A stretch of 64,000 nt of DNA from Paenibacillus tritici (GTDB lineage: Bacteria; Bacillota; Bacilli; Paenibacillales; Paenibacillaceae): the NCBI RefSeq assembly GCF_013204885.1, contig NZ_JABMKX010000017.1, positions 62,001 to 126,000 of the forward strand, written 5' to 3'. Under the pieces are notes generated by a model, which saw nothing but the letters and a program-made list of their open reading frames with translations, did no database searches and was not told the DNA's origin. Below are positions 1 through 10,700 of the stretch, in pieces; positions within the stretch are counted from its first letter, which is position 1, and every line of letters starts with the position of its first letter. Position numbers and translations under genes: made by a program.

Positions 1-591
1 CCGATTGGAGCCGGTAAAACCACACTCGCCACCATGCTCGCCCATGCAATGCAGCTTCCGGTGATCAAAGAGATTGTCGATGAGAATCCGTTTCTGGACA
101 AGTTCTATCAGAATATGGACGATTGGAGCTTTCAGCTGGAGATGTTTTTCCTCTGCAACCGGTTCAAGCAGCTTGAGGATACTACCACGCAGTACATAGA
201 TCAAGGAAAGCCGGTCATTTCGGATTATCATATCTATAAGAACCTGATTTTCGGGGAACGGACGCTGAAGGGATCGAAACGGGACAAATACCGGGAGATC
301 TATCATATTCTGACCGATGATTTTCCGAAGCCCAATATCATTCTGTATATCCGGGCCGATCTGGATACGCTGCTGGCCAGGATTGCCAAGCGCGCCCGTA
401 CGTTCGAAGAGATCATTGCGCCTGCCTATCTGCAGCAGTTAATTGAGGATTATGACGAGGCGATGGCCTCACTGGCCCGCCGTGAACCGTCCACTGTAAT
501 TATTACCATCGACGGCAACCAGGTGGATTTCGTGGAGAACCCGGAAGATTTCGCCGCCATCGCTGAACAAGTAAAGGAGCTTATGAAATGA
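1..591 (+). CDS. Deoxynucleoside kinase, 5'-truncated by window edge
   Basis: The reading frame is open from base 1, so the true start lies outside the window. The visible part begins inside the P-loop (PIGAGKTT), which binds ATP. It continues with an ENPFLDKFY segment and a DWSFQLEMFFLCNRF segment typical of the dCK/dGK family, then a lid-like region with RIAKRAR. Enzymes of this family phosphorylate deoxynucleosides to 5'-monophosphates in the cytoplasmic salvage pathway. The stop overlaps the start of the next gene by four bases (ATGA), so the two kinases are translationally coupled. Bacillus subtilis also has an adjacent dck/dgk pair, which supports the reading. Whether this one prefers dC/dA or dG cannot be told from the sequence alone. 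Confidence 0.9.
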   Translation, partial: PIGAGKTTLATMLAHAMQLPVIKEIVDENPFLDKFYQNMDDWSFQLEMFFLCNRFKQLEDTTTQYIDQGKPVISDYHIYKNLIFGERTLKGSKRDKYREIYHILTDDFPKPNIILYIRADLDTLLARIAKRARTFEEIIAPAYLQQLIEDYDEAMASLARREPSTVIITIDGNQVDFVENPEDFAAIAEQVKELMK

Positions 592-1241
592 ACAGTTACA
601 ACATCCCGGACAATGCCATTATCACGGTAGCCGGAACCGTAGGTGTCGGCAAATCGACCCTGACCGCAGCACTGGCGCAGCGCCTGAATTTCCAGACGTC
701 ACTTGAACAGGTGGATCATAATCCGTACCTGGAGAAGTTCTATCATGATTTCGAGCGGTGGAGCTTCCACCTGCAGATCTATTTCCTCGCGGAACGCTTC
801 AAGGAGCAGAAGAAGATGTTCGAGCTGGGCGGCGGGTTCGTGCAGGACCGTTCGATCTATGAGGACACCGGGATTTTCGCCAAAATGCACGCCGATCAGG
901 GAACCATGTCGAAGACCGATTATGCAACCTACACCAGCCTGTACGAAGCCATGGTCATGACGCCATATTTCCCGCACCCGGATGTGCTGATCTATATTGA
1001 GGGCAGTCTGCCTTCGATCCTGACCCGGATCAATGAGCGCGGACGCGAGATGGAGATTCAGACCGACGTCTCCTACTGGGAGCATATGCACGGCCGCTAT
1101 TCGCAGTGGATCAACGAATTCAGCGCCTGCCCGGTGCTGCGGCTGAATATTGATGAGTATGATGTGAAGGACCCGGCTTCGGTGTCCGCCATTCTGGAGC
1201 AGGTAGGCGCGGTGATTGGCCGGGCTGCGGTGGGGAAGTAA
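588..1241 (+). CDS. Deoxynucleoside kinase (dCK/dGK family)
   Basis: This is a complete 217-residue kinase. The P-loop is GTVGVGKST near residues 16-24. It is followed by DHNPYLEKFY and RWSFHLQIYFLAERFKEQ (substrate pocket and core helix), a DRSIYED motif near residue 88 whose Arg and Asp/Glu fit the DRS signature of deoxynucleoside kinases, and a lid with RINERGREME. It should transfer phosphate from ATP to a deoxynucleoside in nucleotide salvage. The start is the ATG overlapping the previous stop. The gene is paralogous to its upstream neighbour, with the same order of motifs, which suggests an old tandem duplication with divided substrate specificity. Terminator-like hairpins follow. Confidence 0.92.
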   Translation: MNSYNIPDNAIITVAGTVGVGKSTLTAALAQRLNFQTSLEQVDHNPYLEKFYHDFERWSFHLQIYFLAERFKEQKKMFELGGGFVQDRSIYEDTGIFAKMHADQGTMSKTDYATYTSLYEAMVMTPYFPHPDVLIYIEGSLPSILTRINERGREMEIQTDVSYWEHMHGRYSQWINEFSACPVLRLNIDEYDVKDPASVSAILEQVGAVIGRAAVGK

Positions 1242-1285
1242 GGGGTTTGGTTAGAAGAGGGTATGAGCTATAGTGATGTGAAGAA

Positions 1286-1318
1286 GCGGCACCAGTTCAA
1301 CTGGGAGCTGCTTTTTTT
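1286..1318 (+). terminator. Intrinsic terminator after the kinase pair
   Basis: An imperfect stem built around CCAGTTCAACTGG and flanked by GCGGC/GCTGC arms is followed by seven T residues at 1312-1318. It lies about 45 bases after the second kinase stop and fits a rho-independent terminator. Confidence 0.7.
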
Positions 1319-1371
1319 AATACAATTTATTTTGGATATCCAAAACCTCTCTTTAATGTTTTATCAGATTT

Positions 1372-1406
1372 AACCGCAACTGAGCCATTCTCAGTGCGGT
1401 TTTTTT
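1372..1406 (+). terminator. Second intrinsic terminator
   Basis: The arms AACCGCAACTGAG and CTCAGTGCGGTT, with one bulged base and a CCATT loop, are followed by six or more T residues. No gene lies between this and the previous terminator, so it may be a backup, or it may end an unseen small RNA. Confidence 0.75.
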
Positions 1407-1562
1407 GTTGTAGAGGAAATTATATTATCCGTCTGTTGTGGATAAAAGCATGGGCAAAATGTATGCGAAAACAAACATGTCTTTCAAGGCACAACTCCAG
1501 CATGAAATGAGCAGCGCGCCTAAAAAAGAACGTCGTCTGTTCATCTATTTAACAAATTTCAA

Positions 1563-1735
1563 CGGAAAACCGAACACAATTAGACTGGGTGGGTAGCGTA
1601 AGCCGAATGTAATCGGAAAACCGAACACAATTGGACTGGAGGCGCTGCGTAGGCCGAATGTAATCGGAAAACCGACACACAATTGGACTGGACGCGCTGC
1701 GTAGGCCGAATGTAATCGGAAAACCGAACACAATG
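1563..1735. repeat. 51-bp tandem repeat array, three units plus part
   Basis: The core CGGAAAACCGAACACAAT recurs at about 1563, 1614, 1665 and 1717, a period of 51-52 bases. Each unit holds a small hairpin, TCGG-AAAA-CCGA, and a GC-rich second half (GGCGCTGCGTAGGCC). Units two and three are nearly identical. No coding function is apparent; open frames here are by-products of the repeat. The design matches the arrays at 27.0, 46.5 and 58.4 kb. Confidence 0.85.
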
Positions 1736-1835
1736 TACAGGTGCGACTACGCATGTGCCGGATTCCCGGCATTGGGCAGAGGGATAAGAGAGGTAGCCAT
1801 ACGAGTTGTGTGGACCTCTGAGGTTCTTACATTAT

Positions 1836-1857
1836 CCACTCGCAGAGTGGTTTTTTT
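1836..1857 (+). terminator. Compact intrinsic terminator
   Basis: A perfect CCACTC-GCA-GAGTGG hairpin is followed by seven T residues. It lies between the tandem array and the giant-protein operon and would insulate that operon from upstream transcription. Confidence 0.75.
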
Positions 1858-2153
1858 GTGTTTTCAGACATTTTTTTTAGATAATCAGGACTATTTTTCA
1901 TTTTCCGAGTGTATTAACCCTATTTAGGGCAGTTTGAAACGGATTTTGTCGAGATTTGTTAAGAGTTTGTTTAGAGCCGCCTGATAGAATAAACGCAGAT
2001 ATGAAAAAATAGGTAGTTTATGACCAGTATTTTTTGTCCACGGGAGGGCAGGGCGAAAGGAGAATGCGGAAGCATAGGGAGTGAATCCAGACTACAGCGA
2101 AGCTTGCTGCACGCCGGACAGGAAATGATGAACGAATAAGGGGGAGCATCACA
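1858..2153 (+). promoter_or_regulatory. Upstream region of the surface-protein operon
   Basis: About 300 bases without a gene. It must hold the promoter of the 23-kb surface operon. A TAGAAT at 1985-1990 could be a -10 element, but no well-spaced -35 element was found. The only clear signal is the AAGGGGGAG ribosome binding site at 2138-2146, seven bases before a TTG codon. I recognised no riboswitch. Confidence 0.35.
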
Positions 2154-5100
2154 TTGTTAATGAGCAGGAGATTGAAGAGATATACCTCGCTAAGCTTGAT
2201 TCTCAGCATGTTGTTGTCGTTATTACCCGGTTCCTTAAGCGGACTGGCAGAGGCTGCGGGTGATGATTTTGAGGTTACGTTTCCGAACGGGCAACATGTC
2301 GGCAACCTAAGCTACCCTGCGGACAATACATTTCTCAACTTTTATACCAAGGTGCCAGGGTTCAAGCAGACAGAGGAAGATAAAGACGCCAAATACGACT
2401 GGGCGAAGGGCGATATCTTTGCCGGTGTCGATGATAATGAAGCAACGGTTCAATTCCAGGTGAAGGTAGCCGACAATCCGCTTCTGAAGAATATGGCGGA
2501 GAGCGGGCATGCCGAGATGATTACAGGGTTCGCCGTGCTGCGGCGTCACTCCGGGGTCTTCTGGACGCGCCGTTCGGAAATTAAAGTGAGCATTGATGGA
2601 AGAGACATTATCAGTGAAAAAACCGGTAGCAGTCAGAAATATAATAAGTCAGCTAAGGCTATCATCAAACCTGACTCAATCATTAATATAATGGTGTATG
2701 GCCAAGGCGATGACGACGGTGAAGCGGCAGGTGTGCGCGGATTCTACCTCAAGTTCCAGGATCTCAAGCGTCCGGTCATCGACAATTATACCTTCACCGG
2801 CAACGGTGCAGAACGGCTGAACGATAAGATTAATCAGAGAGAGCTGTATGTCAAAAGAGATGAGAACATCACGCTCAGCTACAACTTCAACGAGCCGGTC
2901 AGACCGACTTCGGTAGTTGAAGCTAACTCCGATTATTTCCTGCGGCACAAGCTGTTCATTAATGATCCGGACACCGGACTTCCGGCAGCCGGACAGCAGC
3001 AGTATCTGCAGAATACAAGCTTCACTAAGAACACCCTGGATTCCTACCAGAAGAAAATTGCTTACAAATATACGGGAGTTCCTTTTCATAACAGCGGCAA
3101 TCTTCCGCTGAGACCGTTAATTACCGGGGGTACCACCGGCGGGGCGCAGATGGATCTGTCGCTGGATAATAAATTGAAAGAAGCTGTGCTCAGTGATGCG
3201 GCAGGGAACAAAGCGGTTGTCAATCTCAACACTGTACCGAGCAGCGGCAGCAATGCCTGGCTGGACCGGAAAAGCGGGAACCCGTTTGACTTCGACCGGG
3301 GCGGCTTCCGCGTCATTGTCGATGCCGTACGTCCGAAGTACTCCAAGACAGCCAACGGGATTCAGCCGGAGATTCTGACCGGGGTTACGCTCAACAAGGG
3401 AGATGTCATTGACTTCACTCTACAGATGACGGAAGAGGCGATTGCCAAAACCGGCTGGGATGAGAAGAAAACCTTCATCCTCTTCAATAACGGAATGAAA
3501 GCCTATTATGTTATAGGCAAGAATACACCGAATTGGACGTTCCGCATGACTGTGCCTGACGGGCTGGCCGTAGAGACTCCGCTGCTCAAGGCCGTAGCCA
3601 TATCTAATGATGCCAAGGGCGGCAGTGAGCCTATCCAGATGGATACCGATGTTATCCAGGATTACGCAGGCAACCTGATGATTCAGCCCGCTAACTACGA
3701 TGGAATCCATAAAGAGAAAATTGAGCCTTACGGCAGTGACGACTCGCTCGCCAACTCCAAGATCGACTGGGCGAACCTGTTCATCGACAATACGATGCCG
3801 ATGATCGGTTACCGGTTCGAGGCAGAAGGCGCAAGTGCCACAAAATACGCGAAAAAAGGTAAGGTTACGATTGATGCCAACGATCCGTCGATTAAAGTCC
3901 CTCACCTTGATCCGACTGTAGCAGACCGTGGTGCCGAGCGGCCGAGCCGCGGAATCTACCGTCCTTCCAATATGAGTGCGGAAGCCTCTCCTTCGGTGGG
4001 TCTGGTGTACTACTGGTGGAGTAAGGAAAAGGCTGATCCGTTTGCTACGGTAGCCGGAGATCATTACGCGGCGCTCAAGCGTTACGCACTCTCCGCCAAG
4101 CAGCCGTCGGAAGAGTTGTATCCCGGACAATTCGAGAATGTAGAGCTGTCGGTCGTGAACAACAAGACGAACCTGCTTGCCCCTCCACCGGAAGCCTTCG
4201 AGGAAGGAAACAGCGGAGAATGGTACCTGCATACCTGGACAGCCGATATGAGCTGGGATTCAGCCAGAGAATTGCTGCAGGATGAGAAGAAAGATGTATA
4301 TAAGAAGACACATGAGGAACAGTACAAGGCTTGGATCGCAGAAGCACCGGGTGAAGAGGCAGACAAGATCTTTTATGCCGATAATCAGGCGCTCGCTGCT
4401 GTTGGACAATACGGGGATGAGAGTGTCTGGCCGCTTGAAGACTTCAAGAATGACGACTCCAACTGGACCCATGAGGTAGGCGTTCTGAAGCTGGACAACC
4501 AGGGACCTGCTATTACCATGGCCGGAGGGGACAGCACCACTGTACAAGCTCTGGTGAAGGACCCGCATAGCGGAGTCAATAGCGTGAAGTATCAATGGGT
4601 GAAGGACGGGGATTCCCCGGCGAGCGAGAAGTGGGCGGATACGCCATACTCCGGTTCAACCGTAACCCGGTCCACCTATGAGGATATTGATGAGGATGGC
4701 TCCTATTGGCTCTATCTGAAGGCAATTGATAATGCGGGCAATGAGACGGTCAAGACACCGCAGGAAAGAGCAGTGGTTGTGAGCTCAGAGGCTGCGATTC
4801 CGACACAGTTCACACCGGAAGCTAATCCTGATTTTGTTAAGAGTCATGATGTTACCTTCCAGATCACTGGAGTGCACCCGGATTATGTGGGTTATGCCAT
4901 CACCGACAGCTCTGTTCATCCGAATGAAGACAGTAAGTTCACCGGACTGGATGTTGCCAAGGTATCGGATAGTTCACCTTCAGCTGAGAGGAAAGTGAAT
5001 GAAGACGGAGCGGAAGCTGCTGAGCCAGTTGCTCCGGCAGAGTCTGTTGCTCCAGTAGAGCCGGGTCCTCCGGCAGAACCGGAAGTCACCGCAAGCATCG

Positions 5101-7760
5101 GGCCGGTAGCCATCCTTAAGTTCTTGGCTTCCGGGCCCGCAGAACCTGAGCTGACGCCGCTTGCAGCGGATGAGACTCCGGCGCCGGATAGCAGTGCCGA
5201 GCCGGCAACGACTCCTGCTGCTTCAGCAGAAGCAACTGAACCAGCAGCTACACCTGCTGCCTCACCAGAGGCAACTGAACCGGCGGCAGACAACACTGAT
5301 TCCAAGCTGGCAGCCAAGGGCCTTGGTGCTACTGTAAGTGAAGCCACCTACAGCTATGTGGTTCCAGTTAACGATAAATTGAACGGAACGCAATACATTC
5401 ATCTGATGGTGAAGCACAGCGACAGAACGTATTACTATTCGAAGGCTTATTATTTTGACAATGAAGCACCGGTGGTGTATTTCAGCCCTGAGGCGGTTGC
5501 TTATCCGCTGCCGCAGCAGAAGACGAGTGTAAGCGTGTCGGAATTCTATAGCACAACAGGACTTGTCAGCAAATATAAATGGGTCAGACAACAAGCGGGT
5601 GCAGAAGTACCTACAGAGTCTTCTGCAGAATGGAAGGACGTACCGGCAGGCGGTTCGGTGTCTATAGACGACAAATCGCTGAAAGCGGGAGAGATTGCCG
5701 AATACCGGTTATATGTACTCGCGGTTGACGGGGCGGGCAACAGCTCTGTGACGGCAAGCGCAGGAACCTTCAAAGTATCGGCAACGACACAGCCGGAGGC
5801 ACCTGTGTCAAATGCCAAGTCCTCTCTGATCTATCTGTCCGGTGATGAAAAGGACGGCTACACGGCAATTGTGAAGCTGAGTCTCGAATCTGAGGACAAG
5901 ACAGGCTATGAATATTCCATCTCCCCGGATAACGGTGTGAGCTGGTTGAACTGGAAGCCGTACACCAACTTCGTAGCCGTGAAGGTTCCGACTGGTGATC
6001 CGAAGCTGCTCCAGGTGGCGGTGAAGTACAGAACGCCGGGCGGTCTGATCAGTACAGCGGCTAAGCTTGATGTCGGGGAAGGCACTCCTACCACAGTACA
6101 GCCGGTCTATGCGCTCGCAACACTCAGCGTGAACAGTCCGGTAAATGCTACGGTTGGTGCGGATATTGAGATCGCACTTCCGCCGGGTATCCGTGTAATC
6201 CCTTCGAAGGTTAACCCTTCGGTGCCTGTGCGGACCGGCAACTCATTCAAGATCTATCAGAATGGCTATTACAGCTTCGATCTGACTGATCTCAGTGATC
6301 CGGACCGGACAGATACCCTGTATCTGGTTGTGAAGAATATTGACGGCACGGCTCCGGAGGGAACGGTCGAATACTCCAACATGGAGCGTACGAACGGTAA
6401 TGTGGTCGCTTATCTTCAGAGCACCTCAGAGCCTGTAACGATTACGAATAATGGCGGCAAGAATGCGTACACCTTCAAGGACAATGGCACCTTCGTCTTT
6501 GAGATTAAGGACGCGGCCGGGAACACCAATACCGTCGAAGCCATAGTTAAGAACATTAACAAAGAAGCGCCGAAGGTAAAGGTGGTCCGTTCCTACCAAT
6601 ATGGCGAGAACGGAAGCCTGACCTTTGGCACCGTGAAGGATAACGGCGGTAATGTGCTGTTCTCCACGGGAGTCACTGTTACGGTAGAGAAGGCAGATGC
6701 CTCGGCGAAAGCCATTAAGGTCATCAGCGAGGCCAAGAGCGTTACACTGACTGAGAATGGAACAGCCGCCTTCACAGTGGTTGATGAGTACGGCAATACG
6801 GCAGTCATTAAAGAGAAGGTTACGACGATTCTCTCCGGGCCGCCTGAGGTGGATAAGATTACCTATACCTATGTAGATGCGGATGGCAAAGCTGTTCCGG
6901 CAGATCAGATCGTTACGATCGGCGGACAGAAATATGCCAAGGGCAAGGTGAAGGTTACGCTTAGCGGCAGTGTCGCAGCCCCTAACAAAATGTTCTTCGG
7001 AGCAAGACCCATCCAGAGCGGAGCAGCTTATACGAATCAGATCAGTACAGCGGACGGCACCTTCAGCTACTGGCGTGCTTTTGAGAGCAGCGGAGCAGCG
7101 GTGGTTACGATCTCGGATCTGCTGGGCAATGTGAACAAGGTTCCGGTTACGATAGGGGGTCTTGATAACACAGCGCCTGAGCTGACGCTGAATAACGAAA
7201 CAGCAGGTATTGTCCAGAACAAGAAGGACTTTAACTTCCGCACTGATCTCGGCGGCTTCACCGTATCCGATAATGTGTCGGCAGCAGCGAATGTGAAGGT
7301 AGCTATCAGCGGGCTGGATCTCGGCAAGCTTGGTCGCCAGCGTGTTACGTACACTGCGGTTGACCAGGTAGGAAATAAGACGGTTGTATATCAGGATGTG
7401 GTAGTCGTGAAGGATGGCGGACTGCTGATCTTCGGTAACGACACCTTAATCTCGGCTTCCTCCGGTGAGTCTGCACTCTTCAATACCAATACACTCACCT
7501 TCAAGGTTACCGGTTATAACGTAATGAAGGTAGCCGGAGCAGACAAGATCAACCAGGCCGGAACCTTCGATATCCTGTATTACCCTGGTCTGTACCGCGA
7601 AGGACAGCTGAAGCTTGTGAAGCAGAAGCTAACTTACGCTGAATTGGTGAACAGTCAATTTAAGGTCACCTTCCCGAAAACAGGCTGGTATACCATCGTC
7701 GTGAGAACCCAGGAGCGGGACCGCGAATTTGCCACCTTCTTTGTCGGCAATATGAAATAG
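2154..7760 (+). CDS. Giant secreted multi-domain surface protein, Ig-like repeats
   Basis: A protein of 1868 residues. The TTG start is chosen because an AAGGGGGAG site sits seven bases upstream; an in-frame ATG six bases later is less well spaced. The N-terminus is a classic signal peptide (basic MSRRLKR, a Leu-rich core, cleavage near GLAEAA). The mature part is rich in beta-type repeats with recurring phrases such as DNTAPEL, DAAGN, VDGAGN and VDEYGN, which resemble bacterial Ig-like domains. A Pro/Ala/Glu-rich spacer at about residues 952-1049 separates two halves. No SLH, LPXTG or other anchor is seen, unlike the next two genes, so it may be secreted or held by its neighbours. No enzymatic motif was recognised. 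It lies head-to-tail with the next gene with almost no gap, so one operon is likely. Confidence 0.85.
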   Translation: MLMSRRLKRYTSLSLILSMLLSLLPGSLSGLAEAAGDDFEVTFPNGQHVGNLSYPADNTFLNFYTKVPGFKQTEEDKDAKYDWAKGDIFAGVDDNEATVQFQVKVADNPLLKNMAESGHAEMITGFAVLRRHSGVFWTRRSEIKVSIDGRDIISEKTGSSQKYNKSAKAIIKPDSIINIMVYGQGDDDGEAAGVRGFYLKFQDLKRPVIDNYTFTGNGAERLNDKINQRELYVKRDENITLSYNFNEPVRPTSVVEANSDYFLRHKLFINDPDTGLPAAGQQQYLQNTSFTKNTLDSYQKKIAYKYTGVPFHNSGNLPLRPLITGGTTGGAQMDLSLDNKLKEAVLSDAAGNKAVVNLNTVPSSGSNAWLDRKSGNPFDFDRGGFRVIVDAVRPKYSKTANGIQPEILTGVTLNKGDVIDFTLQMTEEAIAKTGWDEKKTFILFNNGMKAYYVIGKNTPNWTFRMTVPDGLAVETPLLKAVAISNDAKGGSEPIQMDTDVIQDYAGNLMIQPANYDGIHKEKIEPYGSDDSLANSKIDWANLFIDNTMPMIGYRFEAEGASATKYAKKGKVTIDANDPSIKVPHLDPTVADRGAERPSRGIYRPSNMSAEASPSVGLVYYWWSKEKADPFATVAGDHYAALKRYALSAKQPSEELYPGQFENVELSVVNNKTNLLAPPPEAFEEGNSGEWYLHTWTADMSWDSARELLQDEKKDVYKKTHEEQYKAWIAEAPGEEADKIFYADNQALAAVGQYGDESVWPLEDFKNDDSNWTHEVGVLKLDNQGPAITMAGGDSTTVQALVKDPHSGVNSVKYQWVKDGDSPASEKWADTPYSGSTVTRSTYEDIDEDGSYWLYLKAIDNAGNETVKTPQERAVVVSSEAAIPTQFTPEANPDFVKSHDVTFQITGVHPDYVGYAITDSSVHPNEDSKFTGLDVAKVSDSSPSAERKVNEDGAEAAEPVAPAESVAPVEPGPPAEPEVTASIGPVAILKFLASGPAEPELTPLAADETPAPDSSAEPATTPAASAEATEPAATPAASPEATEPAADNTDSKLAAKGLGATVSEATYSYVVPVNDKLNGTQYIHLMVKHSDRTYYYSKAYYFDNEAPVVYFSPEAVAYPLPQQKTSVSVSEFYSTTGLVSKYKWVRQQAGAEVPTESSAEWKDVPAGGSVSIDDKSLKAGEIAEYRLYVLAVDGAGNSSVTASAGTFKVSATTQPEAPVSNAKSSLIYLSGDEKDGYTAIVKLSLESEDKTGYEYSISPDNGVSWLNWKPYTNFVAVKVPTGDPKLLQVAVKYRTPGGLISTAAKLDVGEGTPTTVQPVYALATLSVNSPVNATVGADIEIALPPGIRVIPSKVNPSVPVRTGNSFKIYQNGYYSFDLTDLSDPDRTDTLYLVVKNIDGTAPEGTVEYSNMERTNGNVVAYLQSTSEPVTITNNGGKNAYTFKDNGTFVFEIKDAAGNTNTVEAIVKNINKEAPKVKVVRSYQYGENGSLTFGTVKDNGGNVLFSTGVTVTVEKADASAKAIKVISEAKSVTLTENGTAAFTVVDEYGNTAVIKEKVTTILSGPPEVDKITYTYVDADGKAVPADQIVTIGGQKYAKGKVKVTLSGSVAAPNKMFFGARPIQSGAAYTNQISTADGTFSYWRAFESSGAAVVTISDLLGNVNKVPVTIGGLDNTAPELTLNNETAGIVQNKKDFNFRTDLGGFTVSDNVSAAANVKVAISGLDLGKLGRQRVTYTAVDQVGNKTVVYQDVVVVKDGGLLIFGNDTLISASSGESALFNTNTLTFKVTGYNVMKVAGADKINQAGTFDILYYPGLYREGQLKLVKQKLTYAELVNSQFKVTFPKTGWYTIVVRTQERDREFATFFVGNMK

Positions 7761-7787
7761 TTGAAAGAAGAACAGGGGGAATACTTG

Positions 7788-10700
7788 GTGAAGCTGTTGA
7801 AACGCATAGTAGCGGTAATGCTCACACTAATCATGGTATTTCTGTCCACCTCCGAGAGCTTTCATGCTCTCGTAGAGGCGGCCAGCAGTACTAAGACAAC
7901 CATGATCCAGAATGACTTTATTAAGGTCACCGTGGATAACGAAACCGGGCGTTACGGCATTCGCACCGTAGACGGCCAGCCGATCCGCAAGAAAGATAAC
8001 AATGTGAATCTGCTGTTCCAGGGAGATGACCCGGAAACGTCGTTCACGACGTTCCGCATCGACGGAACTGATTATATTTACGGGAATAAATACAAGTTCG
8101 ACAACAGCCATTATTCCGAGACTACTGCACCCAAAGTGGTGGAGAATTCAAATGGTACCAAGCAGCTTGAGATGATCTGGAAGATTAAAGGGGTAGAGAT
8201 TAAGCAGATTCTGATGCTCTACACTGACAGCAAGGATGCTGTCAATTCCGGAAATGTCAACATCCGCTATGAAGTGAACAACCGGAGCAATGCGCAGGTC
8301 CAGGTCGGCAGCCGGATTCTGCTGGATACCATGGTCGGCGGCAACGATGGACCGCAGTTCCAGATTGGCACCGCCTATAAGTCACCGCTGCAGGTAGAGC
8401 GGAAGCTGGTGCATAATCCGGAGGAGGATGCCGGAATCCCGGAAGAGGACAGAGCTTACTTCAAGATTCCTGCTTACTGGGTTATGCGCGACAAGCTGGA
8501 TTTGACCAATCCGCAGGCAACCAATGTCGTTGCTTACGGCTTCAATAACTTTGCCGAACAGAACATTAATATTGTGGATGAGATGATTGTCGGGCACTGG
8601 AACGGCCTGGCGAATACGAAATGGGATTACAAGGTACATCCCAACCTGGACTTCACCAGAGACACCAATGATTATGGTACAGCGGATTCCGCCGTTGCCT
8701 TCTACTGGAACCCGGACAAGCTGGCAGCCGGAGGCTTCCAGAGCTTCGAGACCGTATATGGGCTCGGTGAAATTACCGCACCGGACAAAGTGTTCTCGAT
8801 CCGTTATGTAGATCAGGTTCAGCAGCTGGCTACGGCTGATCTGGGAGAAGGAGAGACGGTTCCGTCGAAGTACAAGGACAACGGAGTGTTCACCATCACC
8901 GCCGAGGTGGAGAATCTGCAGGCATATAATATGGAGCACTCCAAGATCGAAGTGGAGATGACGCTGGAGAGCGGCCTCAGCTTCGTCAGGCAGGATGAGA
9001 AGGGACAGGATATTATAGACGCGAGCGGTAATCCTGTCCTGGAGAATGACCGCAGCAAAATGCTGGAATTCAAAAAGTCAGCCTCTCCTGAGGAAGCTGC
9101 ACTGGGCATCGAGCCGAAGTACAAGCCGGGTGACGCGATTACCGCGACTTTCCGGGTTCAGGCTAAGGGCAGACCTTGGCCGGTAACGCGGGAATATATG
9201 ATCTCGGCGAGAAGCCCGGAGACGCAAGGCAAAATCGAAGGCATCGCAGATGAGGGCATCAAAGCCCAGTATGAGTCTAACCGTACAAACTTCATTCTGC
9301 TGCCGCCGGTAGGCGAAGCAACCGCTACGTATTCCTACGCGCTGTCACCGGCGGAATTATACAGCACGGATGTGAAATATCTGACGGTGAATCTGTCAAA
9401 TATTGAAGCCTACAATACGGGCAATGCGACTACAGCGCCTAACTTTGATCTGTACCTCAAAGATAAGGCAAGCGGAAGCCGCTACAAGGTGAATGTGCAG
9501 GATGCAGTAGTCATGCAGCCTACAGACGATGGCTACTCCGGGTCGATGCGGGTTACGTACCGCGGCGGGGACCTTGTGGACGAAGGCGGCAATGTGCTGG
9601 AAGCCGGGCTGGGACCTGAATTGCCACTGGGTGAATACCAGGTGGAGATTGATTATAAAGGCGACGCCGGCGGGGACGAGGAAGTAGCCGCATTATATGA
9701 TATGACTACTCCGCAGTCGTTCCTGGTCACCGATAATAATGACACGCGAATCCGTGAAGCCGGGGTTATGGCGGTGTACAGGGAAGCTGTGGATATCAGC
9801 GGTCTCGCGAACGGTTCCTCGGTAGAGGATGAATTGCTGGATCAGCTGAACTCGCTGTTCCCGGGTGAGCCCTTCAAGGACGGCTCGTTCCTGTACTCTG
9901 CTGTGACCGAATATAAGAAGACCAAAGCCTTGTTCGGAGCAGCCAGCAAGGCGGTTGATCCTGAATTTGATATCAGTGAATTCATGGATGATGAAGCGCT
10001 TGAAGAGACTCCTCTGTATGCCTACAAATTGTTTGCAACCGAAGAGGATTTTGAAGCCTTCCAGGAAGAAGCGGAATCCGAGGACCCGGAATTCGACCGT
10101 GAGATTCTGGTTACGGTCCGCGGAATGATCAAGCAGGTCGGCACGGGTGATGAAGAGCAGGTCATCGTGGATACCAAGACCGAACCGGCCATTATTAATG
10201 ATGCTGTGGCCTATACAGGCAAGGATCTGGCTTTTGTACGCGGCAAGCTGGACATCTTCGGAAATAGCCTTCCGGGCGATCTTCCCTTCCTGGATACCTT
10301 GTTCATCAAGGGTGACGGAACGCTCAGCGTAGCGAGCAGCGGGTTCGTCTTCCATAAGGGCGAATGGACGCTGGATTTCTTCAACGGCTTCTCCAAATCC
10401 CTTGGAGATGAGAACTACAATCCGTCCAAGGTGGAGACACCAGAGGAAGAGGAGGAAGAGGAAGAAGGCAGTAAGGAAGATCAAGGCAATGACGGTAATC
10501 CGGAAGACGACAGCCAGAACGGCAGCCTGAAATGGGCCATCGGCGGTGTGGGCGACAGACTGAATCCGCTGCGCCAGGTCATGATCGGGGATGTGTACTT
10601 CAACAAGCAGTCTTTGTTCGGGGCTCCAAGCTTCGCGATTGACGGCTTTGGCTTCTCCTTCAATGATTTCATTCTGAGAGAGAACGGGATTTCCTTCGGC

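Noticed and set aside
1545..1772. Small minus-strand proteins with FGFPITFGLRS repeats
   Set aside because: They are translations of the 51-bp DNA repeat; the open frames exist only because the unit length is a multiple of three. There is no ribosome site.
2034..2140. Riboswitch upstream of the surface operon
   Set aside because: I looked for c-di-GMP and similar motifs and found no conserved core.
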